This document shows, one piece after another, positions 43,760-53,573 of a stretch of DNA of 64,000 nucleotides. The stretch lies in contig JANUBW010000002.1 in NCBI GenBank assembly GCA_024809215.1, positions 124,001 through 188,000 on the forward strand, in the 5' to 3' direction. Position 1 is the stretch's first letter, and every line of letters begins with the position of its first letter. A program made the position numbers and the translations under genes. The stretch comes from Niastella sp. OAS944. GTDB lineage: Bacteria; Bacteroidota; Bacteroidia; Chitinophagales; Chitinophagaceae. The notes beneath the pieces are model-generated. The model was not told the DNA's origin. It made no database searches and saw nothing but the letters and a program-made list of their open reading frames with translations.

Positions 43760-44012
43760 TATAAAACATATAGACGATTACCTGTTACAATATGCCGGTA
43801 AAGCCGACCGCGCCCTGTTTGAGGCCCGATTGATATTGCAACCTGCTTTACAGGAAAACCTGGCATGGCAACAAAAAACCTATGACATAATAGAACAATA
43901 CAGCCGCCGCCGGTTAAAAGAAGAAATTGAATCGGTACATCAACAATTGTTTACCGAACCGGAACATATTTCTTTCCGCAGTAAGATACTGGGTATATTC
44001 TCAAAAAAATAA
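43740..44012 (+). CDS. Small protein coupled to the sigma factor (possible regulator)
   Basis: 90 residues: RTSLNDIKHIDDYLLQYAGK, then mostly helical sequence with EARLILQPALQENLAWQQKT. It starts inside the sigma factor gene (20-base overlap). Its position and the short helical start (IDDYLLQYAGKADRALFEAR) recall the N-terminal part of anti-sigma proteins, but there is no transmembrane span and no zinc motif. The role as an anti-sigma factor is a guess from context. Confidence 0.55.
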   Translation: MRTSLNDIKHIDDYLLQYAGKADRALFEARLILQPALQENLAWQQKTYDIIEQYSRRRLKEEIESVHQQLFTEPEHISFRSKILGIFSKK

Positions 44013-44042
44013 GCTACTCACATAACTTAAACACGTAATCAT

Positions 44043-44768
44043 ATGATAAGTATGAAACAGGATTTTCGTGCCTATGCCGTACATCACCACAACATAGGCA
44101 GCCAGTATGTTGATGGATTCATAAACCGCATGGAAAAGCGTTTTATTCCTACTGCCATGACGCCTTACATTACAGAAGAACGGCAATTAAACGTTGCACA
44201 AATGGACGTGTTCTCGCGGCTGATGATGGACCGTATTATTTTCCTGGGCGACGCCGTTGACGACAAGATCGCCAACATTATTCAGGCGCAGTTATTATTT
44301 CTTCAATCGGCCGACGCCAAACGCGACATTCAATTGTATATTAATTCACCCGGTGGTTCGGTATATGCCGGTTTGGGCATTTATGATACCATGCAATACA
44401 TTACACCCGATGTAGCTACTATTTGCACAGGCACTGCATTAAGTATGAGCGCCGTATTATTGTGCGCCGGCGCCAGTGGTAAACGCGCCGCTTTGAAACA
44501 TGCACGTATCATGATCCATCAGCCTTCCGGCGGGGTACAGGGCAATGCATCGGATATTGAGATCACCATGAATGAAATAAAAAAGCTGCAACTGGAACTC
44601 TATTCCATAATTTCCAAACACAGCAATCAACCCTACGAAAAGGTGTACGATGCCAGCGACCGCGATCACTGGATGAAAGCACACGAAGCCAAAGCATTTG
44701 GAATGATTGATGAAATACTGGGCGATACACAGGACGACCTTACAACAAAAGCGCAGGCAGTCGCTTAA
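44043..44768 (+). CDS. clpP: ATP-dependent Clp protease proteolytic subunit
   Basis: 241 residues. The triad is in place: Ser134 in GTALSMSAVLLCAG, His159 in ARIMIHQPSGG and Asp208 in SDRDHWM. The usual GxAASMGA around the serine reads GTALSMSA, and the N-terminal 45 residues are longer than in E. coli ClpP but normal for Bacteroidota. No clpX or tig gene is adjacent, so this may be a second ClpP copy. The last 29 bases overlap the convergent GLPGLI gene. Confidence 0.92.
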   Translation: MISMKQDFRAYAVHHHNIGSQYVDGFINRMEKRFIPTAMTPYITEERQLNVAQMDVFSRLMMDRIIFLGDAVDDKIANIIQAQLLFLQSADAKRDIQLYINSPGGSVYAGLGIYDTMQYITPDVATICTGTALSMSAVLLCAGASGKRAALKHARIMIHQPSGGVQGNASDIEITMNEIKKLQLELYSIISKHSNQPYEKVYDASDRDHWMKAHEAKAFGMIDEILGDTQDDLTTKAQAVA

Positions 44769-45474
44769 GGCCACCTTCGCCCCATTCTTTTAGAATATTC
44801 AATATTTCTGACCGGTAGCTAATGCCGGTCATTTTCTTTCCTTTTTTGGGCGCCACAAGGTCTTTATCTGTTACCTCAACCAGGGTTAGTTTAGTAGCAT
44901 ACCAGGTGGTATGCAGGCGGGGAATGGCCAGGCCCATTATCATACCGGGTAGTCCGTTAAACGATTCGGGTCCGCCATTGGTCAATATTTCATCGGTATA
45001 AAAAGCAATTACTACAATAGAATCCATTATACGGCCCACAGCTTTACGGCAATCGAACCCGGCTATCTTTCTTATTTCGGGCGTTATCTTCCAGTTAACC
45101 GTACGCAGCGAGTCGGTAACTATATACAGATCATTGTAAATAGACCGTTGGGTAACCGAAGCGCTGCTATCGAGCTGGGTAAGAATGGTATTCTCCGAAT
45201 CAAATACACCCCAGAATTTCGATTGTTTGGTTTCCGGCTCACGCCCTGTTTTGAACAAGGTGCGATCGCCTTTAAAAACAAGGTCGTAATAATAGGTCAC
45301 AAATTTCGACATGTTCTTTTTGGCAGCCTCCTCCCACATATTACCTTCATCCATAAAAGCATACTGGTTCGTTTTACGCTCATACTCAATTTTGCCCTGC
45401 GTAATAAACTGTTGTTGCTGCCCAAACAGAGCAGGAGAGACAAACAACGCTATTATATATAAAAGATTCTTCAT
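44740..45474 (-). CDS. GLPGLI family protein
   Basis: 244 residues with signal peptide KNLLYIIALFVSPALFGQ. The family name motif appears as FNGLPGMIMGLAIPR (about 178-192), following FYTDEILTNGGPESF. GLPGLI proteins are exported proteins of unknown function that often sit next to TonB-dependent beta-barrel genes, as here: the barrel gene (45548-48340) lies directly upstream. Probably one operon. Confidence 0.9.
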   Translation of the reverse strand: MKNLLYIIALFVSPALFGQQQQFITQGKIEYERKTNQYAFMDEGNMWEEAAKKNMSKFVTYYYDLVFKGDRTLFKTGREPETKQSKFWGVFDSENTILTQLDSSASVTQRSIYNDLYIVTDSLRTVNWKITPEIRKIAGFDCRKAVGRIMDSIVVIAFYTDEILTNGGPESFNGLPGMIMGLAIPRLHTTWYATKLTLVEVTDKDLVAPKKGKKMTGISYRSEILNILKEWGEGGLKRLPALLL

Positions 45475-45502
45475 TATCTTAATACTTGTTTTATGTTCTA
45501 AA

Positions 45503-45546
45503 CTTGTAACCTTGTCAACTCGTCAACCCGTCAACTTGTTAACTAT
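45503..45546. repeat. Word-repeat tract (CTTGTCAACTCGTCAAC type)
   Basis: A run of 8-9-base words (TTGTAACC, TTGTCAACT, CGTCAACC, CGTCAACTT, GTTAACT) fills the gap between two minus-strand genes. GTTAAC words are shared with 15717-15747 and 22190-22218. No inverted partner seen. Confidence 0.6.
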
Positions 45547-45547
45547 C

Positions 45548-48340
45548 TCACCAACTCATCGGCTTCCCGTTCTTACTAAAATTCCAAATGAACGATAACA
45601 TAAAGTTCCTTCTAATGGTATCATATGTTCTTTCAGAAATAAAGTTGTTGTTGATATTCCGGTTAAAGCCAATGTTCTGATCGAGGATATCGTTGGCTGT
45701 TAAACGCAGCCGGGCCACATCGTTCTTGAACAGCTTGCGATCGATACGCGCATTCCACCTGATGGAGTTATTGTTCTTATCAAACACACTTGTTTTTTGC
45801 CGGATATTGATATTGGCGCTTGTACCAATCTCAAATTTCCAGGGCAGGTATACTGTCATATCAATATAATGGTCCATGGTCCAGTACCTGGTAACCACAT
45901 CGCTTCGCAACGATGTTTTAGAAACATTATGATTGAAACCAGTATTTATCCATAAGTCGATCTTCTTATCCTTTCTATACCTGATGGTAGGCCCTAGACC
46001 CACCATATAGCTATTGTTTTCGTTCTTTTGTTCTCCAATAAAGTTGGTGTTATGATTATAATTGAAGTCACCGCTTATACCCAAATAAACACCCAGCTTT
46101 TTTATTTTCTTTTCATAGCCAAACCAACCGTTCGAGCGGTAATTACCATCCACATTAACCGGCATGGTGGTACGTTTACCGGTTGAAAGATCGAGTATGT
46201 TTATAGAGCTGAAATCGTTTTGAGTGGCCGTAAAATAAATACTGCCATAAATATTGCGTTCAGAAAGGAATTTGTAGCTACCGAAACGAAGGTTGAAATT
46301 ATGGCGGAAGGCCTGTTTCAGATCGGGATTACCCATCCTTACGTTCAATTGGTCGGTAATATCCTGTATAGGTTGTATTTGATCAATATTGGGCGCCTGT
46401 GTGCTTCCGTTATAGGAGAACCGCAGGTTACCGTTTCCGGGCAGCGTCCAGTTAATATTAGCCTGGGGGTAAAAATTGGTAAAGCTGTAATTGATGGCCG
46501 AATCGCCTTTCAGGTCTTTACGGGTATACGCGGCATTCGAAACATTCATCCCAAACGAGAACGTGATCTTTTTGGCTTTTGCATACCGGTAATTAATACC
46601 GCCCGATTGGGTAAGCACATTAAAGCTGTATTCATTGCTTAACGTATCAATTCGCTGTTCATACTCTTTTGCTGTTGGCGCCGGTTTTTCAAGGGTTGCA
46701 ATGCTCGATTGCCGGTGGTTGTTATCGATACTATAATTAAATTCCAACAGCGACCGTTTATTCAGCGGTTCGGTGTATGATATGCGCGAATTGATTGCCG
46801 AGCTGGTATTCTCAATCAGTTTTTGCTGGTCGAGCACCTTACCACTTGTCCTTATGCCATTTTTATAGTAATTATTATCTGAGAAATAAATACCGTTCGA
46901 TGTGTTCTCGGTATAATTCTGTTTGGCCGATACAGATAAGGTTCTTCCCTGTTTTTTAAACTTCTGTTTCCATAAAAGCGATGAGTTAAAATTATCCTTA
47001 TTGCCATCAACTGTTGTTTCGCGTTTAACAACGCTTAGCGTATCGCCTTCGTCGTTCAACGATTCCTGGTTAAAATTGCTTTTGCTGAAGTTAGTTCCTT
47101 TGGAACCCTGCACGGTTATTTTCAGGGACGACAGTGAATCAATTTTCAATTCATACATACCATTGAGGCGGTTCCTTTCACGGCTGCGAAAGCTATTGCC
47201 AAACTCGTTCGTAAATAAATTAGTAGAGTCGGGCAAAATATACTGGCTCAGGGTATTTCCCTGCGCCACGGTATTCAGTTTATTGAACTGGTAACTGCCG
47301 TTAAAATGCATTTTATCGGCATTCCATTTGTTTGAATAATGCAGGCCGCCACTCCAGCCTTTGGGCAGGCCTTCGCCCCAGTAATTACCTCCGCCAAATT
47401 CATCATCGCCTCCATCTATCATATAATAAACGCCACCATCATCGTTGGAGCCCACCTCGGCATTAGTGCCGCCGTAGTTAGACCCTTCTTCCCAATCGAG
47501 CCCGGTTTTACCGCTGTTGGACATAATACCGTAAGCCGAAAGTTTACGTTTTCCTTTAAAGGCATTCACCATTACGTTATTATTCCAGAACTTATTGAAA
47601 TCTGTTCCGGCCTCCACTTTTCCGAAGTAGCCTTTCTTTTTATCCTCTTTGAGTTGCAGGTTAAGGGTCTTTATTTTCTGTCCGTCATCTATGCCTGTAA
47701 ACTCGGCCTGATCGCTTTTTTTGTCAAAGGTTTGCACCTTCGACAAAGCATCGGCCGTTAATCCGCGGGTGGCAATAGTGGGGTCGTCGCTAAAGAATTC
47801 TTCGCCATCAACCAAAACCTTTTGAACGGCTTCGCCCTGGGCGGTTATTTTACCATCCTTATCAACCTGAATTCCGGGTAATTTTTTCAACAGATCTTCA
47901 ACGGTTGCGCCAGCCGCAACCTTAAAGCTATCGGCAATATATTCGGTGGTATCGCCTTTTATGCGAATGGCCCCCAGTTTATGCTGAACCACTACTTCCT
48001 GCAGCAGCTGGCTCTTTAATATCATGGCCACCTTACCCAGGTCAACCGTAGCGCCAGGCGCTACTTCTACCTGATCGAAGAAATCGGCGTAAGCAGGGCG
48101 GGTAACCATAACAATAAATTTACCTGCGGGTAACTTTTGCATGGTGAAATTACCATCCTTATTACTGCGGGTAAAACGTACCAGTACCGAATCGGCTGGC
48201 CTCAATAATGCAATGACGGTGTTAGAAAGGTTTCTTTTTTCTGAAGTGTCAATTACTGTACCTTTAATAGCAGCTTCCTGTGCAAATACAGGAATTGAAA
48301 TAATAAAGAGTACGACCAGGATTGCGGTTGTTTTTTTCAT
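45548..48340 (-). CDS. Outer membrane beta-barrel protein (TonB-dependent receptor-like)
   Basis: 930 residues from ATG 48340 (signal peptide KKTTAILVVLFIISIPVFAQ). An Ig-like carboxypeptidase-regulatory domain (about 25-105) is followed by a plug-like region (EDLLKKLPGIQVDKDGKITA, VLVDGEEFFSDDP) and a long beta barrel ending MLSFIWNFSKNGKPMSW. It belongs to the same OMP class as the two receptors at the window start but is a different subfamily and lacks their C-terminal tail. Partner of the GLPGLI protein downstream. Substrate unknown. Confidence 0.9.
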   Translation of the reverse strand: MKKTTAILVVLFIISIPVFAQEAAIKGTVIDTSEKRNLSNTVIALLRPADSVLVRFTRSNKDGNFTMQKLPAGKFIVMVTRPAYADFFDQVEVAPGATVDLGKVAMILKSQLLQEVVVQHKLGAIRIKGDTTEYIADSFKVAAGATVEDLLKKLPGIQVDKDGKITAQGEAVQKVLVDGEEFFSDDPTIATRGLTADALSKVQTFDKKSDQAEFTGIDDGQKIKTLNLQLKEDKKKGYFGKVEAGTDFNKFWNNNVMVNAFKGKRKLSAYGIMSNSGKTGLDWEEGSNYGGTNAEVGSNDDGGVYYMIDGGDDEFGGGNYWGEGLPKGWSGGLHYSNKWNADKMHFNGSYQFNKLNTVAQGNTLSQYILPDSTNLFTNEFGNSFRSRERNRLNGMYELKIDSLSSLKITVQGSKGTNFSKSNFNQESLNDEGDTLSVVKRETTVDGNKDNFNSSLLWKQKFKKQGRTLSVSAKQNYTENTSNGIYFSDNNYYKNGIRTSGKVLDQQKLIENTSSAINSRISYTEPLNKRSLLEFNYSIDNNHRQSSIATLEKPAPTAKEYEQRIDTLSNEYSFNVLTQSGGINYRYAKAKKITFSFGMNVSNAAYTRKDLKGDSAINYSFTNFYPQANINWTLPGNGNLRFSYNGSTQAPNIDQIQPIQDITDQLNVRMGNPDLKQAFRHNFNLRFGSYKFLSERNIYGSIYFTATQNDFSSINILDLSTGKRTTMPVNVDGNYRSNGWFGYEKKIKKLGVYLGISGDFNYNHNTNFIGEQKNENNSYMVGLGPTIRYRKDKKIDLWINTGFNHNVSKTSLRSDVVTRYWTMDHYIDMTVYLPWKFEIGTSANINIRQKTSVFDKNNNSIRWNARIDRKLFKNDVARLRLTANDILDQNIGFNRNINNNFISERTYDTIRRNFMLSFIWNFSKNGKPMSW

Positions 48341-48421
48341 GGCGGTTAGACAGGGACAAAAGCATTCATTCATATTAACCTGATAATATGTTTAAGGTTA
48401 TATTCCCTAACTGCCTTTGTG

Positions 48422-48438
48422 GTTGAACGAAGTTCAAC
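48422..48438. promoter_or_regulatory. Perfect inverted repeat between divergent genes (operator-like)
   Basis: GTTGAAC-GAA-GTTCAAC is a perfect 7-bp inverted repeat with 3-base spacer in the region shared by the OMP gene (minus) and glgB (plus). It could be an operator; no regulator is identified. Confidence 0.4.
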
Positions 48439-48553
48439 AAACAATTTCGTAGCTAACAGTTCTATATCTTAATTAATCGTTAAAGCAGCCTCCTACTTAT
48501 CAGGTAGGGTAAAGTAAACAACAGACCAGAAATTAAACAAACAGATCACCCTC

Positions 48554-50503
48554 ATGGATATGGCAAAAAAATACGAAGACGTTCATTTTGTAGACAGCAC
48601 TAAAAAAGTATGGAATTATTCTTTTTTTACAGATAATGATGTTCGCAACTTTCAGCAGGGAACACATTACCGGTTATACGATCTGTTTGGCTCACACGAA
48701 ATTGAAGTGTTGGGAAAAACCGGTTACTACTTTGCAGTTTGGGCGCCCAATGCAACCAAAGTTTCGGTAATAGGTAATTTTAACGACTGGAACCCCACCA
48801 ACCATCCGCTGTATGTACGGCTCGATTCTTCGGGGATCTGGGAAGGTTTTATACCCGGCTTGCCCAAAGGCGAAGTATATAAATATCATATCGACGGCTT
48901 TAAGGGCGTTAAAACCGATAAAGGCGATCCCTATGCCAATTTCTGGGAGAAACGTCCCAACACAGCTTCAATTACCTGGGACCTGAATTATACCTGGCGG
49001 GATGAGGAATGGATGCAAACCCGCAAGCGGTATAATACACTCGATGCGCCCTGCAGTATTTATGAAGTTCACCTGGCCAGCTGGCAACGCCCCAATAAAT
49101 ACGACGAAGAATCATATAACACCTACGATCAAATACGCGAACGTTTAGTGCCCTATGTAAAAGAAATGGGCTTTACCCATGTGGAGTTTATGCCGGTGAT
49201 GGAGCACCCGTTCGATGGCAGTTGGGGTTACCAGGGCACCGGGTATTTTGCCCCCACATCGCGCTTTGGCGACCCGCAAAGTTTTATGGAACTGGTGAAT
49301 GCGTTTCATGAAGCAGGCATTGGCGTTATACTCGACTGGGTACCTTCGCATTTTCCTTACGACGCACACGGCCTGTTTATGTTCGACGGCGCCAACACCT
49401 ACGAATATGCCGATATGCGTAAAGGCTTTCACCCCGACTGGAACAGTTATGTGTTCAATTACAAAAGGGGAGAAGTAAAATCATTTTTGATCAGCAGCGC
49501 CCGCTTTTGGTTCGATAAATTTCACATCGATGGCGTTCGGGTAGATGCAGTAAGCTCAATGCTAAAGCTGAACTATTCGCGTACCCACGGTCAGTGGGAA
49601 CCTAATGAATACGGCGGCGATGGCAACCTGGAGGCCATAAATTTTATAAAAGACCTGAACGAAACCCTCTACCGCGATTTTCACGATGTACAAACCATTG
49701 CCGAAGAAGCAACCGACTGGCCGGGTGTTTCGCGCCCCACGTTTCAGAACGGGCTTGGCTTTGGTATGAAATGGATGATGGGCTGGATGCACGATACGCT
49801 CGATTATTTCAAAATGGACCCCATTCACCGGCGCCATTACCAAAACAAGTTTTCGTTTAGCATGATGTACTATTACGACGAGAACTTTCTGTTACCCTTA
49901 AGCCACGACGAAGTGGTGCATGGCAAAAGCCCCATGATATATAAAATGCCCGGCGATGACTGGCAGAAATTTGCCAACCTGCGCACACTCTATACATATA
50001 TGTTTACACACCCGGGGGGGAAACTCTTATTTATGGGGAATGAATTCGGCGATACGAATGAATGGAATTATAAATCGGAACTTCAATGGGACCTGTTGCA
50101 ATTTGATTCGCACCGGATGCTGAAAGATTGTGTACGCGACCTGAATAATTTATTACGTAACGAGCCCGCGATGTATGAAAATCAGTTCAATATTTACGGG
50201 TTCGAATGGGTTGACCTGAACCACCCGGCCGAATGTGTGGTTGCCTATCGCCGTAAGGGTAAAGACCCGGCCAATGACCTGTTGATCATTTTAAACTTAA
50301 CGCCCGTTGCCCGGCACGACTGGAAGGTATATACGCACGGGAAAAGCCAATGGCGCGAGATCTTTAATTCAGACGCCAAACATTATTGGGGAACCGGAGA
50401 TGTGTTCAATCCGGAAATAATTACAACCCCACTTGACAAAAATGATAATATGTATGAAATAAATTTGCACCTGCCGCCGTTGGGAGCTGTAGTATTGAAG
50501 TAA
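48554..50503 (+). CDS. glgB: 1,4-alpha-glucan branching enzyme
   Basis: 649 residues. N-terminal CBM48 domain (FAVWAPNATKVSVIGNFNDW, about 57-76), then the GH13 barrel with GSWGYQGTGYFAPTSRFGDP, nucleophile Asp in GVRVDAVSSML, acid Glu in TIAEEATDWPGV and LSHDEVVHGKSPM, and a C-terminal beta domain. It introduces alpha-1,6 branches into glycogen. It is separated by 20 kb from glgA/glgC, and stands directly before a TPR protein gene. Confidence 0.96.
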   Translation: MDMAKKYEDVHFVDSTKKVWNYSFFTDNDVRNFQQGTHYRLYDLFGSHEIEVLGKTGYYFAVWAPNATKVSVIGNFNDWNPTNHPLYVRLDSSGIWEGFIPGLPKGEVYKYHIDGFKGVKTDKGDPYANFWEKRPNTASITWDLNYTWRDEEWMQTRKRYNTLDAPCSIYEVHLASWQRPNKYDEESYNTYDQIRERLVPYVKEMGFTHVEFMPVMEHPFDGSWGYQGTGYFAPTSRFGDPQSFMELVNAFHEAGIGVILDWVPSHFPYDAHGLFMFDGANTYEYADMRKGFHPDWNSYVFNYKRGEVKSFLISSARFWFDKFHIDGVRVDAVSSMLKLNYSRTHGQWEPNEYGGDGNLEAINFIKDLNETLYRDFHDVQTIAEEATDWPGVSRPTFQNGLGFGMKWMMGWMHDTLDYFKMDPIHRRHYQNKFSFSMMYYYDENFLLPLSHDEVVHGKSPMIYKMPGDDWQKFANLRTLYTYMFTHPGGKLLFMGNEFGDTNEWNYKSELQWDLLQFDSHRMLKDCVRDLNNLLRNEPAMYENQFNIYGFEWVDLNHPAECVVAYRRKGKDPANDLLIILNLTPVARHDWKVYTHGKSQWREIFNSDAKHYWGTGDVFNPEIITTPLDKNDNMYEINLHLPPLGAVVLK

Positions 50504-50541
50504 GAATTACGAGCCGTGACACGGTTACAAAATAGATATCT

Positions 50542-51570
50542 ATGAAAAACATTAACATTCTATTAATGTTGGGAATTATTTCCAACGTTGCCTATGCACA
50601 AAGTGACAGTTCAGAATTTTATTTAAAAAAGGGTATAGCTGAAAAAGATGCCCGTCGTTTTCGCGAAGCTGAAAAGAATTTTGCCAAAGCCGCCGGCTTT
50701 TCGCCCAACGATGCAAAAGTTCAAATAGGCTGGGGACAGGCGCTGCTGGAACAAAAGCGCTACATGGAAGCCCGCGAAAAATACAAAGCGGCCTATTCCA
50801 TAGATGCCAAAAACCCCGAGGTTATTGAACAACTGGCTACCATTTCACTAAACACCCGCCAGTGGGCCGACGCTGTTACCTATGCTAAAAAAATGCAGGA
50901 AGCCAAGATCGGCAATTCTTCCAACTTCATTATTGCCAAAAGTTTTTATGAGCAGGGAAATTATGGAGAATGCCTTAAGTACTGCGAGCAGGCTTTTAAG
51001 GAAGATCCCAAACGGGCCGAAACACCTTACATTGCCGGCCGCAGCCTGGTTGAAATGAGCAATTATAAAAAAGCAGCCGGTTGTTTTGAGCAGGCTATAG
51101 AACGCGATAGCACCAAGGCCGGCTGGATGTACGAGGCCGGGCTGGTTTACTATGCCGTTCCCGACGATAAAAAGGCCATTTACTGGTTCGAAAGAGCCGC
51201 CGCTAAAGGCTATAACCGCAGCAATGATTTTATTGAGAACCTCGCCAATGCCTACCTGAATACAAAGAATTATGACAAAGGTCTGGCGCTGTTAAAGGAA
51301 GCGCTGCAACGCAAACCGCAAGACATGGAGTTGCTCGACAATATTGCCGATGCCTATTATCATACCGGCAAATACGACGATGCCATCACCCATTGGGATA
51401 AAGTATTGGAAATTGATAAAACAAAAGCCAGCGCCCTGTACATGATCGGTTTATCGTACCAGAAAAAAGGGGAGAAGGAAAAAGGGCAGCAACTGTGCGA
51501 TAAAGCCATTCAAATGGACCCTTCTTTAAAGAATTTGAAAGAAGAAAAGAAAATGCCGGGTTCTATTTAG
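50542..51570 (+). CDS. TPR-repeat protein
   Basis: 342 residues with a signal peptide-like start (KNINILLMLGIISNVAYAQ) and about eight tetratricopeptide repeats, for example EAEKNFAKAAGFSPNDAKVQ, KKAAGCFEQAIERDSTKAGW and DDAITHWDKVLEIDKTKASA. It is probably periplasmic and works as a protein-binding scaffold. It lies 38 bases after glgB, so it may share its transcript, but a link to glycogen metabolism is not shown. Confidence 0.85.
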   Translation: MKNINILLMLGIISNVAYAQSDSSEFYLKKGIAEKDARRFREAEKNFAKAAGFSPNDAKVQIGWGQALLEQKRYMEAREKYKAAYSIDAKNPEVIEQLATISLNTRQWADAVTYAKKMQEAKIGNSSNFIIAKSFYEQGNYGECLKYCEQAFKEDPKRAETPYIAGRSLVEMSNYKKAAGCFEQAIERDSTKAGWMYEAGLVYYAVPDDKKAIYWFERAAAKGYNRSNDFIENLANAYLNTKNYDKGLALLKEALQRKPQDMELLDNIADAYYHTGKYDDAITHWDKVLEIDKTKASALYMIGLSYQKKGEKEKGQQLCDKAIQMDPSLKNLKEEKKMPGSI

Positions 51571-51600
51571 AAGTAAGAGGTAAGAAATAAGAAGTAGGAA
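51570..51600. repeat. Word-repeat tract (GAAGTAAGAGGTAAGAAATA type)
   Basis: AGAAGTAAGAGGTAAGAAAT-like words, shared with 21069-21133 and 26674-26749, start at the TPR gene stop codon and run into the terminator at 51606. No inverted partner here. Confidence 0.6.
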
Positions 51601-51605
51601 ATATA

Positions 51606-51651
51606 AAAAGGCGAGCTTCGCAACTAATAGCGGGCTCGCCTTTTCTTTTTT
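51606..51651. terminator. Bidirectional intrinsic terminator between TPR gene and argS
   Basis: Perfect 11-bp stem AAAAGGCGAGC (51606-51616) / GCTCGCCTTTT (51634-51644), then CTTTTTT on the plus strand and an A-rich stretch on the other side. It serves both converging genes. Confidence 0.87.
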
Positions 51652-53434
51652 ACATTCTATCGGGAACGCGAATACCTAATAATGACATACCCGATTTAAT
51701 AACATGGGCAGTCAATTGGTTTATTTGTAAACGCAATTCCTTTTTAAGATCAGATTCGGCATTTAGCATTTTATGTTGAACGTAAAAGGTATTATACAAT
51801 TTGGCCACCTCGTAAATATAACCTGCAATAACACTCGGGCTCATTTCATCACCAGCCTGGCGAATGATATCGGTATATCTTTCCAGCGAAATGATCATTT
51901 GTTTCTCGAGCGGCAACAGGTCGGCGCCAATTTCACCGCCGGTATACATTTCTTTTCTAAATACCGATTGTGTACGTGCATAGGTGTACTGAACGGCAGT
52001 GGCAGTAAAGCCATGCAGGTCTATTGACTCTTCGGGGTTAAAGATCATTCGCTTTTTAGGATCAACACGAACCAGAAAAAATTTTATAGCACCGGTACCA
52101 ACAATTTCATCTAAAATCTGTAATTCATCGGCGCTTAAGCCCGAAGGTTTACCCTGCTCATTTTCTTTTTCCTCTCTTTTACGGGTTGCTTCACGGGTCA
52201 TTTCTTCCAGAATATCATCGGCATCAACCACGGTACCTTCACGTGTTTTCATTCTGCCGGTAGGCAATTCAACCATCCCGTAGCTTAAATGAAAAATACC
52301 GTCTGCACCGGCAATATCCAATTTCTGGCAAATAAGTTTTAAAACCTTAAAGTGGTAGTTCTGTTCATCACCTACCACATATATGCTGCGGTTGCAGTGA
52401 AATTCATTTTGTTTTACTTCGGCCAGTCCAATGTCCTGCGTAATGTACACAGCCGTTCCATCTCTGCGGCGAACGATCTTTTCATCGAGACCATCTTTTG
52501 TAAGATCTATCCAAACGCTGCCATCGTCTTTCTGAAAGAAAACTTTTTTGCTCAGGCCTTCTTCCACCAGGTCTTTTCCTAACAGGTAGGTTTCGCTTTC
52601 GTAATAGGTTTTATCGAAATCGCTGCCAATTCGTTTATACGTAATATCGAAACCGCTGTACACCCAACTGTTCATCATACGCCACAGCTCAATAACATCG
52701 GGTTTACCGGCTTCCCAGTCAACCAGCATTTGCTGGGCGGCTTTCATAATGGGGGCTTCCTTCTCCGCTTCTTCCTGCGTAAGGCCTTTCTCCATCAATT
52801 CTTTTACCTGCTTTTTCATTTCGGTACCAAACATCACATAATAGTCGCCTACCAGGTGATCGCCTTTTATGCCGGTACTTTCGGGCGTAGCACCATTGCC
52901 AAACAGCTGCCAGGCGATCATACTTTTACAAATATGAATACCGCGGTCGTTGGCAATACAGGTTTTTACCACCTCGTAGCCATTGGCCTTATAAATTTCG
53001 GCCACACTCCAGCCCAGGAAGTTATTTCTCAAATGCCCCAGGTGAAGCGGTTTATTGGTGTTGGGAGAAGAATATTCAACCATTACCCGCTGACCGTTGC
53101 GTGGCTGACGGCCATAATGGGGGTTATTATATTGTTCTTTCAGGAATTGCAGCCACCAGCTATCACTGACGGTAAGGTTCAAAAAACCTTTTATTACATT
53201 AAAACCGCTAAAAAGAGCGGTATTGCCGGCCACCAGTGCCTGGCCCAGCTCATTCCCCAATTCTTCGGGCTTCTTTTTCAGGGTTTTTAGCAGGGCAAAC
53301 AACACCACGGTATAATCGCCCTCAAACTCAGGTTTGGTTTCGCTTACCGTAATGGAAGCGGGTTCAAGGTCTACCTGGTATATTTGTTTGATCTGTGCAC
53401 TAACTGCCGACTGAATAACAGGAACTATTGCCAT
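51650..53434 (-). CDS. argS: Arginyl-tRNA synthetase
   Basis: 594 residues from ATG 53434 (MAIVPVIQSAVSAQIKQIYQ). The frame stays open about 300 bases further upstream but that stretch is not ArgS-like. N-terminal add-1 domain, class I HIGH motif as PLHLGHLRN (about residue 130), the ArgS stretch NDRGIHICKSM, the KMSKS-equivalent loop GRMKTREGTVVDADD and the C-terminal DALR anticodon-binding domain (VAKLYNTFYVQHKML). A -7-like CAAAGGTA (TACCTTTG on the minus strand) lies at 53453-53460. Confidence 0.96.
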   Translation of the reverse strand: MAIVPVIQSAVSAQIKQIYQVDLEPASITVSETKPEFEGDYTVVLFALLKTLKKKPEELGNELGQALVAGNTALFSGFNVIKGFLNLTVSDSWWLQFLKEQYNNPHYGRQPRNGQRVMVEYSSPNTNKPLHLGHLRNNFLGWSVAEIYKANGYEVVKTCIANDRGIHICKSMIAWQLFGNGATPESTGIKGDHLVGDYYVMFGTEMKKQVKELMEKGLTQEEAEKEAPIMKAAQQMLVDWEAGKPDVIELWRMMNSWVYSGFDITYKRIGSDFDKTYYESETYLLGKDLVEEGLSKKVFFQKDDGSVWIDLTKDGLDEKIVRRRDGTAVYITQDIGLAEVKQNEFHCNRSIYVVGDEQNYHFKVLKLICQKLDIAGADGIFHLSYGMVELPTGRMKTREGTVVDADDILEEMTREATRKREEKENEQGKPSGLSADELQILDEIVGTGAIKFFLVRVDPKKRMIFNPEESIDLHGFTATAVQYTYARTQSVFRKEMYTGGEIGADLLPLEKQMIISLERYTDIIRQAGDEMSPSVIAGYIYEVAKLYNTFYVQHKMLNAESDLKKELRLQINQLTAHVIKSGMSLLGIRVPDRM

Positions 53435-53452
53435 GCGTTGATTTTGAGCGCA

Positions 53453-53460
53453 CAAAGGTA
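53453..53460 (-). promoter_or_regulatory. Candidate argS -7 element
   Basis: TACCTTTG on the minus strand fits TAnnTTTG exactly. The nearest TTG upstream is only 12 bases away, shorter than usual. Confidence 0.45.
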
Positions 53461-53573
53461 AGAAAACGGGTTCAAGCTGCACGAGAATAAAGGTGTGAGG
53501 TTTGAATTCTGGTAGATGGTCATAGAATTGTGGGCGATTACACTGCCATCTGCCGACATAAGCCCCTTTTAGT

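Noticed and set aside
52730..53290. 186-codon plus-strand frame opposite argS
   Set aside because: Antisense to conserved ArgS catalytic domain; no family similarity.
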